Positions 7,127-12,297 of a stretch of 12,297 nucleotides of DNA are shown in pieces. Source of the stretch: an uncultured Garciella sp. Its GTDB lineage: Bacteria; Bacillota; Clostridia; Eubacteriales; Garciellaceae. The position numbers and the translations under genes were made by a program. The stretch covers positions 1 through 12,297 of the forward strand of contig USMD01000059.1 of the NCBI GenBank assembly GCA_900555725.1, in the 5' to 3' direction. The notes below the pieces were generated by a model, which saw nothing but the letters and a program-made list of their open reading frames with translations, was not told the origin of the DNA and made no database searches. Numbering within the stretch: the stretch's first letter is position 1; every line of letters starts with the position of its first letter.

Positions 7127-8083
7127 CTACATTTTTTTATTAACAATTATAGTGCCAGTATTGCCTTTGATGGCCTCTTTTGCATTTTCTAAAGAAGCAA
7201 TAATTGCTTTTTTATTTGGGTCAAATGTTACAAATTTTTTGCAAGCTTCCACTTTAGGAAGCATACTCCCTGGGGCAAATTGTCCCTCCTCAGTGTATCG
7301 ATCTAATTCTTCTACTGTGACCTCTGAAAGTTCCTGTTGATTTGGCTTATTAAAATTAATACAAACCTTATCTATTGCAGTTAAGATTACTAATTCATCT
7401 GCATCAATCAACTCGGCTAATTTTTCCGCAGCAAAGTCTTTATCAATTACAGCAGGAATTCCTTTTTTGCCTTTTCCTTCTTGAATAACTGGAATACCGC
7501 CTCCACCACAAGAGATAATGATAGAATCATTTTCTACTAAATCTTTAATTAAATCTTTTTCAATAATATTCACTGGTCTAGGAGAAGGTAGTAATCTTCG
7601 ATATCCTCTTCCTGCGTCCTCTTTCATCACAATATAACTTTTTTTAGCCATTATTTTTTCGGCTTCCTCTTTCGTATAGAAAGAACCGATAGGTTTTGTT
7701 GGATTTTGAAATGCAGGATCATCTGGATCCACTTCTACCTGGGTAACGATTGTTCCAACATTCTTATGAATATCTCTTTTTCTTAATTCTTCCTGTATGG
7801 TATTTTGAAGATGATAACCAATATATCCTTGAGAAAAAGCCCCACATACGTCAATTGGATATAATGGATTGGCTTCATCAGAAGTATGAGCATCGTTTAC
7901 AGTCTTTAATATCTGACCTACTTGTGGACCATTTCCATGTACAATGGCCAAGGTATGTCCTTCTTCCACAATATCTGCAATAGCCTTTGCTGTTTCCCTA
8001 CAATTTCTAAGTTGAGCTTTCACACTTGTATCTTTAGAATCTGATTGAAGTGCATTTCCACCTAATGCCAAAACTATTTTCAT
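7127..8083 (-). CDS. arcC: Carbamate kinase
   Basis: Carbamate kinase transfers phosphate from carbamoyl phosphate to ADP, yielding ATP, ammonia and CO2 in the cytosol. The 318-residue length is close to the family norm of about 310. Motifs include the N-terminal ALGGNAL (6-12), VHGNGPQVG (48-56), DAGRGYRRLLPSP (156-168), the glycine-rich SCGGGGIPV (191-199) and DKDFAAE (214-220), all characteristic of ArcC/YqeA. GGAGG lies 7 nt before the ATG. It follows ygeW by 112 nt and precedes xdh by 71 nt. Neither arginine deiminase nor a normal ornithine carbamoyltransferase is nearby, so it belongs to the yge-type pathway (YqeA in E. coli) and would conserve energy from carbamoyl phosphate released by YgeW; that link is inferred from context. 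Confidence 0.95.
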   Translation of the reverse strand: MKIVLALGGNALQSDSKDTSVKAQLRNCRETAKAIADIVEEGHTLAIVHGNGPQVGQILKTVNDAHTSDEANPLYPIDVCGAFSQGYIGYHLQNTIQEELRKRDIHKNVGTIVTQVEVDPDDPAFQNPTKPIGSFYTKEEAEKIMAKKSYIVMKEDAGRGYRRLLPSPRPVNIIEKDLIKDLVENDSIIISCGGGGIPVIQEGKGKKGIPAVIDKDFAAEKLAELIDADELVILTAIDKVCINFNKPNQQELSEVTVEELDRYTEEGQFAPGSMLPKVEACKKFVTFDPNKKAIIASLENAKEAIKGNTGTIIVNKKM

Positions 8084-8133
8084 ATCTTATCCTCCATTAT
8101 AACAGTATATTTTATGAATACAAAGAGTTAATA

Positions 8134-8184
8134 AATGGGTTTAGGAGCTATTGAAATAGCTCCTGATTTTTATTTTAACCCATT
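8134..8184. terminator. Nested hairpin between ygeW and carbamate kinase
   Basis: AGGAGCTATT (8143-8152) and AATAGCTCCT (8155-8164) form a perfect stem. An outer pair, AATGGGTT (8134-8141) and AACCCATT (8177-8184), encloses it. On the plus strand the inner stem is followed by GATTTTTATTTT, as in an intrinsic terminator. In the transcribed (minus) direction it is followed by AAACCCATT, which lacks U's, so ygeW transcripts probably read through into the kinase gene. It may terminate antisense transcription or act as an intercistronic stability or processing element. Confidence 0.5.
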
Positions 8185-8195
8185 AAAAGATACAA

Positions 8196-9386
8196 TTACT
8201 TCATTAGTCTAGGTTGGTTTTTATCCATTAATGTTTGTAACATTTTTGCTGGATTTTTTACTTTTTGTAAGAAGATCATTGCTGCAATAATATATGGTTT
8301 GTAGCTAGCTTCTTTGTAAAGTGGTACTCTGTACCTATCAAATACAGAAGCGTCTACCTCTCCTGTTTCACAGCTTACTCCAGTGATATCTGCTGGTAAG
8401 CAATGTAGGTAAAGGGCTTTTCCATTCTTTGTTAGTTTCATCTTTTCTTCTGTACAAGCCCAATCTATGTGTTTTGCATTTTGTGCTAATAATTTTTGCT
8501 CTAATTTTTCTATTTCGTCAAACTTACCTTCTCCGTATAGGTTGGTTCTCTTTTCCATAGCAGCAAAAGGAGCCCAGCTCTTAGGATATACAATATCTGC
8601 ATCCTTGAAAGCTTCATCCATATCATTTGTAATAGTAAATTTACCACCCGTTTCCTGGGATTGTTTCTTAGCTACGTCTATAACATCCCCCATAATTTCA
8701 TATCCTTCTGGATGAGCTAGAGTTACATTCATACCAAAACGTGTCATTAAACCAACAATCCCTTGAGGTACGGAAAGTGGTTTCCCATAGGAAGGTGAGT
8801 AAGCCCAAGTCATAGCAATTTTCTTGTTCTTAAGATTTTCTACTCCATCAAACTCATGGATAATATGAAGCATATCAGCCATTATTTGTGTAGGATGGTC
8901 GATATCACATTGTAAATTTACAAGGGTTGGTCTTTGCTCTAATACCCCATCTTCATATCCTTCATTTACATACTTTGCTACATTTTTTTGATAGGTATGC
9001 CCTTTCCCAATGTACATATCATCTCTAATACCAATTACATCTGCCATAAAGGAAATCATATTTGCAGTTTCCTTTACGGTTTCTCCATGAGCTACTTGGG
9101 ATTTCTTTTCATCTAAATCCTGTACTTCAAGCCCTAGTAAGTTACAAGCCGAAGCAAAGGAAAATCTTGTTCTTGTGGAGTTATCCCTGAAAAGAGAAAT
9201 TCCTAATCCAGAATCGAAGATTTTAGCACTAATGTTATTTTCTCTTAAATATCTTAAACAATCAGCTACTGTAAAGATGGATTGTAATTCATCCATTGTT
9301 TTATCCCAAGTAAGGAAAAAGTCATTTTGATAAAGATCTTTATAATTTAAATTTTGAAGTTTTTCTAACATTCGATTGAATTCCAT
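8196..9386 (-). CDS. ygeW: Knotted carbamoyltransferase YgeW
   Basis: This aspartate/ornithine carbamoyltransferase homologue has 396 residues, like E. coli YgeW. The carbamoyl-phosphate loop is FRDNSTRTRFSF (Ser70-Thr71-Arg72-Thr73), HPTQ lies at 164-167, and HCLPADITGVSCETGEV starts at 328, a YgeW-like variant of the HCLP motif. In this group the second substrate is not ornithine or aspartate. In purine-degrading clusters it is thought to run in the breakdown direction, phosphorolysing a ureido compound such as a 2,3-diaminopropionate derivative to carbamoyl phosphate; that assignment is from the literature and context, not visible in the sequence. AAGGAGG lies 6 nt before the ATG. It sits between ygeY (63 nt) and carbamate kinase, the enzyme that would use its product. 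Confidence 0.93.
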   Translation of the reverse strand: MEFNRMLEKLQNLNYKDLYQNDFFLTWDKTMDELQSIFTVADCLRYLRENNISAKIFDSGLGISLFRDNSTRTRFSFASACNLLGLEVQDLDEKKSQVAHGETVKETANMISFMADVIGIRDDMYIGKGHTYQKNVAKYVNEGYEDGVLEQRPTLVNLQCDIDHPTQIMADMLHIIHEFDGVENLKNKKIAMTWAYSPSYGKPLSVPQGIVGLMTRFGMNVTLAHPEGYEIMGDVIDVAKKQSQETGGKFTITNDMDEAFKDADIVYPKSWAPFAAMEKRTNLYGEGKFDEIEKLEQKLLAQNAKHIDWACTEEKMKLTKNGKALYLHCLPADITGVSCETGEVDASVFDRYRVPLYKEASYKPYIIAAMIFLQKVKNPAKMLQTLMDKNQPRLMK

Positions 9387-9421
9387 AATGTTCCTCCTTA
9401 AATGATAGTAGTTTATTTTTA

Positions 9422-9446
9422 TTTCAAAGGGAAAATCTCTTTGAAA
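9422..9446. repeat. Hairpin between ygeY and ygeW
   Basis: TTTCAAAG (9422-9429) and CTTTGAAA (9439-9446) are perfect 8-bp arms with a 9-nt loop, beginning 3 nt past the ygeY stop. In the transcribed direction it is followed by TAAAAATAAAC and not a U-tract, so it is not a typical terminator. It resembles the other intercistronic stems in this gene series. Confidence 0.5.
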
Positions 9447-9449
9447 AAT

Positions 9450-10673
9450 TTATTTTTCTTTTGTATATTTGTTTACATAGGTAGATGGTATTACAGCATA
9501 CATTGCTGCACATTTTACCAATTCATCTTTCCAAGTTCTTTCATTAGGTGCATGAGCTTGATCTTCATGTCCTGGTCCAAAACCAATACATGGAATGTTA
9601 TATCTACCCATGATAGATACTCCGTTTGTAGAGAAAGTCCACTTATCTACCAAAGGTTTATCATTGAATAGATTTTTATAGCAATCTACAAGAGTTTGGC
9701 AAACTTCATGATCTTCTGGTAGTACCCATGCTGGGAAGTAGCATTCTGTTGGGTATACTAAACCAGTATAAGCTGGTCTATCATAATTGTACATTTCAAC
9801 CTTTGCATTTGCTGCCTTTACCGCTGGCAAGTTTCTGATTTCTTGCAATGCGCCTTCCCAAGTTTCTCCATTGGTAAGTCTTCTATCAATGGAAATAGCA
9901 CATCCATCAGCTACTGCACATCTAGACGGGGAAGAAAAGAAAATTTCTGATACAGTCAAAGATCCCTTTCCTAAAAATTCATCATAGTGTAAGTTCTCAT
10001 GTAAAGCTTTTAATTCATTTAGAATAGGAGCCATTTTGTAAATTGCATTATCGCCTCTTTCAGGAGCAGAACCATGACAGCTTACTCCAGTAGTAGAAAC
10101 CTTGATTTCCATTCTTCCTCTTTGACCTCTATAAATATTGCAGGAAGTAGGTTCTGTACTTACAACAAATTCTGGCTTAATCTTATCTTCATTGACAATA
10201 TATTGCCAGCACAAACCATCACAATCTTCTTCTTGTACAGTACCGGTAACAATAAGAGTATAATCATCTTCAAGACCTAAGTCTTTTATGATCTTTCCAG
10301 CATAAACCATAGAAGCCATTCCACCTTCTTGGTCAGAAGCTCCTCTACCGACGATAATTTCATCATCTTCATATCCCTCGTAAGGATCGTATTTCCAGTT
10401 TGCTCTTTCTCCAATACCAACGGTATCAATATGGGCATCCATAGCGATGATATGCTTTCCACGTCCAATGTAACCTAAAACATTTCCCATTGGATCAATT
10501 TCTACCTTGTCAAATCCTACTTTTTCCATTTCTTCTTTGATTCTTAAAACCACTTCTTTTTCTTGACAGCTTTCACTAGGAATAGCGATCATGTCCCTTA
10601 AGAATTTTGACATGTCAGCTTCATATTTCTTCGCTGCTTCTAATATTTCATGAAAATCCATTTTTCTACTCAT
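9450..10673 (-). CDS. ygeY: YgeY-type M20 metallo-hydrolase
   Basis: This peptidase M20-family hydrolase of 407 residues matches the YgeY group, whose members co-occur with selenium-linked Mo-hydroxylase genes. The binuclear metal ligands expected for M20 are present: His81 and Asp83 in MDAHIDTVG, Asp114 in GRGASDQEGG, Glu148-Glu149 in TVQEED (base and ligand), Glu174 in STEPT, and His374 in AHAPNER. The M20 lid/dimerisation domain lies roughly at 180-290, with CHGSAPERGDNA at 199-210. A full metal site means an active amidohydrolase, probably splitting an N-carbamoyl or amide bond in a ring-opened purine intermediate and not a peptide; the substrate is inferred. AGGAGGG lies 6 nt before the ATG. 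It follows ygeX by 221 nt, a spacer rich in competing inverted repeats that may control its translation. Confidence 0.92.
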   Translation of the reverse strand: MSRKMDFHEILEAAKKYEADMSKFLRDMIAIPSESCQEKEVVLRIKEEMEKVGFDKVEIDPMGNVLGYIGRGKHIIAMDAHIDTVGIGERANWKYDPYEGYEDDEIIVGRGASDQEGGMASMVYAGKIIKDLGLEDDYTLIVTGTVQEEDCDGLCWQYIVNEDKIKPEFVVSTEPTSCNIYRGQRGRMEIKVSTTGVSCHGSAPERGDNAIYKMAPILNELKALHENLHYDEFLGKGSLTVSEIFFSSPSRCAVADGCAISIDRRLTNGETWEGALQEIRNLPAVKAANAKVEMYNYDRPAYTGLVYPTECYFPAWVLPEDHEVCQTLVDCYKNLFNDKPLVDKWTFSTNGVSIMGRYNIPCIGFGPGHEDQAHAPNERTWKDELVKCAAMYAVIPSTYVNKYTKEK

Positions 10674-10678
10674 TTTTA

Positions 10679-10823
10679 CCCTCCTTATTTAAATGAGGAA
10701 ATTGCACATATAAGATTTCTCTCAAACACGGGTGTATGCTACACCATATATCGTGTATGACTGTCCTATTACATTCTAGATATAGATGGTTGTGTTTGAG
10801 GAAATCCATTATGTGATTTCCTC
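10679..10823 (-). promoter_or_regulatory. Candidate switch-like leader RNA ahead of ygeY
   Basis: In minus-strand order there are five interacting segments. A1 (10815-10823, GAGGAAATC) pairs perfectly over 9 bp with B1 (10798-10806). B1 with its extension (10792-10806) can instead pair over 15 bp, with one bulge, to A2 (10714-10729). A2 can also pair with B2 (10695-10703), and the CCTC of B2 can pair with GAGG of the ygeY ribosome site (10679-10686). The B1:A2 stem would enclose two further hairpins, a GGTGTA/TACACC stem (10731-10745) and a longer bulged stem (about 10746-10789), forming a three-way junction. The alternatives are mutually exclusive, as in riboswitches that act on translation. 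I recognise no known class; function is inference. Confidence 0.45.
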
Positions 10824-10849
10824 GAATATCTATTAAAATGAATCTATAA

Positions 10850-10889
10850 TAGACTGGCTGATAAAGCCCACTTTACCCCTGTAAGTCTA
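10850..10889. repeat. Nested hairpin after ygeX
   Basis: TAGACT (10850-10855) and AGTCTA (10884-10889) form an outer stem; GATAAAG (10860-10866) and CTTTACC (10871-10877) form an inner stem with one G-U pair. It begins 5 nt past the ygeX stop. No U-tract follows in the transcribed direction, so read-through into ygeY is likely, or only partial termination. Confidence 0.45.
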
Positions 10890-10894
10890 CTTTT

Positions 10895-12109
10895 TTATGC
10901 TTCACTTGGATATAATCCATCCCATACAATTTTCCTATAATGTTCTGGATCCGTATCTCCTTCAGTGCTAATGACTAATATTCTAGAGTTTTTATCTATT
11001 TTTAATTGTTCCTTTAGATCCTTTAATTTTTCGTCTGTCAATATGGAATATACCATACCGGTTGTTACCGCTCCTGATTCTCCAGAGATCACCCTATCGT
11101 CTCCCTTTAATGGGTTTCCTAAAACCCTCATACCATTTGCTGTAACATATTCAGGGCAAGAAATAAATGCATCTGTATAATCATTTAAAATTTCCCAGCC
11201 AATGGTATTTGGCTCTCCACAGGCCAGACCTGCCATAATCGTATCCATATCCCCTGTTACAAAGGTTCTTTGTTTATTTTTTGCAGAACGATAGATACAA
11301 TCAGCTTTATTAGGTTCCACTACCATTGTAGTGGGTCTATCCTCCCTATAATATGCTGCCAAAAATCCTTGAACCGCCCCTGCTAAGGATCCTACACCTG
11401 CCTGCACAAAAACATGGGTTGGCTTTTCTATTTTTATCTCTTCCATTTGCTCCACCGCTTCTAACATCAAGGTTGAATATCCTTGCATAATCCACTTGGG
11501 TATATCTTCGTATCCTTCCCATGCGGTATCTTGAATCACTTCCCAACCGTATTTGTTGGCATTTTCAGTAGCAAGACGAACTGCATCATCATAATTCATA
11601 TCAGTGATAGTAGCATCTGCACCTTCTTTTTTAATATTGTTTAATCTATATTCTGAAGATCCCTTTGGCATATAAACTACTGATTTTTGCCCTAATTGAT
11701 TGGCAGCCCATGCCACACCTCTACCATGATTTCCATCAGTTGCTGTTACAAAGGTAATTTCCCCTAATTTTTCTTTTATTTCCTTAGAACGCAACATTTC
11801 AAAATTTACTTCTTCAATAGAACGTCCTAACCTTTTAGCTAAAAGATTTCCAATAGCATAGGAGCCTCCCAATACCTTAAATGCGCTTAACCCAAATCTA
11901 TAGGATTCATCTTTCACTAAAATTTCTGCCACTCCTAGTTGATTAGAAAGATTTTTTAATCTTACCAGTGGAGTCTGAGAATAGACTTCAAAACTTTCAT
12001 GAAATTTTTTTGCTTTTTTCGTTTCTTCGAGATTGAAATCCTCTACAGAAACTTTATTTTTACTTTGTCTGACTTCTTCATTGTATATCCATTTTACCGT
12101 TTCTGACAA
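10895..12109 (-). CDS. ygeX: Diaminopropionate ammonia-lyase
   Basis: This is a PLP enzyme (fold type II) converting 2,3-diaminopropionate to pyruvate and two ammonia, through an aminoacrylate intermediate. Numbering from the upstream ATG at 12130, the PLP lysine is Lys85 in RFGLSAFK; Asp132 in TATDGNHGRG and Asp201 in QDTAWEGYEDIP match the catalytic aspartates Asp120 and Asp189 of E. coli YgeX; the glycine loop QAGVGSLAG at 243-251 holds the PLP phosphate. I chose the TTG at 12109 (404 residues) over the ATG at 12130 (411) because AAAGGGAGG (12118-12126) lies 8 nt before the TTG, while nothing resembling a ribosome site precedes the ATG. The E. coli enzyme has about 398 residues. It is the promoter-proximal gene, directly behind a sigma-54-type site, and probably heads the operon. 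Confidence 0.93.
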   Translation of the reverse strand: MSETVKWIYNEEVRQSKNKVSVEDFNLEETKKAKKFHESFEVYSQTPLVRLKNLSNQLGVAEILVKDESYRFGLSAFKVLGGSYAIGNLLAKRLGRSIEEVNFEMLRSKEIKEKLGEITFVTATDGNHGRGVAWAANQLGQKSVVYMPKGSSEYRLNNIKKEGADATITDMNYDDAVRLATENANKYGWEVIQDTAWEGYEDIPKWIMQGYSTLMLEAVEQMEEIKIEKPTHVFVQAGVGSLAGAVQGFLAAYYREDRPTTMVVEPNKADCIYRSAKNKQRTFVTGDMDTIMAGLACGEPNTIGWEILNDYTDAFISCPEYVTANGMRVLGNPLKGDDRVISGESGAVTTGMVYSILTDEKLKDLKEQLKIDKNSRILVISTEGDTDPEHYRKIVWDGLYPSEA

Positions 12110-12117
12110 TGTATCTT

Positions 12118-12126
12118 CCTCCCTTT
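12118..12126 (-). promoter_or_regulatory. Ribosome binding site that sets the ygeX TTG start
   Basis: AAAGGGAGG on the minus strand lies 8 nt before the TTG at 12107-12109. It falls inside the reading frame if the upstream ATG at 12128-12130 is used, so it argues for the TTG as the true start. Confidence 0.7.
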
Positions 12127-12157
12127 CCATCTACAAATTCAACTTACTTATTTGTTA

Positions 12158-12174
12158 TGCAATTACCATACCAA
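12158..12174 (-). promoter_or_regulatory. Sigma-54 (RpoN) promoter of ygeX
   Basis: The minus strand reads TTGGTATGGTAATTGCA, a close match to the -24/-12 consensus TTGGCACG-N4-TTGCA, with exactly 10 nt between the GG (12171-12172) and GC (12159-12160). The predicted start is near 12147, giving a leader of about 38 nt before the TTG codon, with the ribosome site inside it. Sigma-54 promoters need an AAA+ activator; E. coli encodes YgeV, a sigma-54-type regulator, in its related cluster. No activator gene lies in this window. Confidence 0.72.
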
Positions 12175-12279
12175 TTTCTATATTTTTTCATAAAATGCCT
12201 CTATTTTTCATATCTTTTTCTATTTTTTAAAAAATTGTCTATTTCTATTCTCTAAATACCAAATAAAAGAGATCTCTTA
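12175..12279. promoter_or_regulatory. AT-rich upstream region with repeats
   Basis: This stretch upstream of the sigma-54 site is almost entirely A/T with phased A- and T-runs. It holds a direct repeat TCTATATTTTTTCATA (12177-12192) and TCTATTTTTCATA (12200-12212), a palindrome ATTTTTTAAAAAAT (12222-12235), and AAGAGATCTCTT (12267-12278). Activator sites for sigma-54 promoters usually lie 80-150 bp upstream, so these are candidates, and the tracts may bend DNA. The last palindrome abuts adapter sequence and may be cut. Confidence 0.3.
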
Positions 12280-12297
12280 TGTCTCTTATACACATCT
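12280..12297. other. Tn5 mosaic end (adapter artefact)
   Basis: The final 18 bases, TGTCTCTTATACACATCT, are the reverse complement of the Tn5/Nextera mosaic end apart from its last base. This is library sequence. Genomic DNA ends at about 12279, upstream of ygeX and its promoter. Confidence 0.95.

Noticed and set aside
8096..8101. Perfect TATAAT (minus strand) just upstream of carbamate kinase
   Set aside because: It directly abuts the ribosome site, so a transcript starting 6-8 nt downstream would lose that site; the -35 region (TTGTAT) is also poor. A chance match in AT-rich DNA is more likely.
10286..10468. Second minus-strand frame inside ygeY, and a similar one at 11346-11546 inside ygeX
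   Set aside because: Both are out-of-frame shadows of well-supported enzymes, with no ribosome site or independent similarity.
10714..10806. Insertion-sequence or MITE-like element with terminal inverted repeats in the ygeX-ygeY spacer
   Set aside because: The 15-16 bp arms could be read as terminal repeats, but there is no flanking target duplication visible, no transposase, and the extra local copies of the arm sequence fit alternative RNA pairing better.
1..12297. CRISPR arrays, tRNA or rRNA genes, phage or plasmid genes
   Set aside because: No regularly spaced repeats, tRNA-like cloverleaf or rRNA segments were seen, and every gene is metabolic or sporulation-related.

Overview
The window is a low-GC (roughly one third G+C by eye) stretch of bacterial DNA. 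All ten genes lie on the minus strand. Strong AGGAGG-type ribosome sites, TTG starts, and a CwlD-type spore-cortex amidase next to anaerobic purine-degradation genes point to an endospore-forming anaerobic Firmicute of the class Clostridia. I cannot name the genus. Both ends carry Illumina Nextera/Tn5 adapter sequence (1-45 and 12280-12297), so this is probably a complete untrimmed assembly contig and not a slice of a longer chromosome.

In transcription order (right to left) the layout is: a sigma-54-type promoter (12158-12174); ygeX (diaminopropionate ammonia-lyase); a 221-nt spacer with an elaborate set of competing inverted repeats; ygeY (M20 metallo-hydrolase); ygeW (knotted carbamoyltransferase); a carbamate kinase; a two-domain selenium-type xanthine dehydrogenase; ridA; a purine permease of the NCS2 family with its own possible promoter; a hairpin with a U-tract; yqeC and mocA (maturation of the molybdenum/selenium hydroxylase); and cwlD, which belongs to sporulation and germination and not to the purine genes.

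The genes fit together as an anaerobic purine (xanthine/urate) utilisation locus. The permease would bring in the purine. The Mo-hydroxylase would oxidise or interconvert purines using a cofactor finished by MocA and YqeC. YgeY and YgeW would remove ureido/carbamoyl groups from ring-opened intermediates. Carbamate kinase would recover ATP from carbamoyl phosphate. YgeX would turn 2,3-diaminopropionate into pyruvate and ammonia, and RidA would clear the 2-aminoacrylate released on the way. Clusters of this composition have been linked genetically to urate/purine breakdown in gut anaerobes; the exact order of steps here is inference. Several usual partners are missing from the window: an FAD subunit for the dehydrogenase, yqeB, ygfK, ssnA, hyuA and a sigma-54 activator.

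The observations most worth a second look are the switch-like RNA region ahead of ygeY, the sigma-54 promoter that also decides the ygeX start codon, the permease in which two normally acidic binding-site residues are amides, and a Gln-to-Thr change beside the molybdenum site of the dehydrogenase. No gap between genes exceeds 300 bases.
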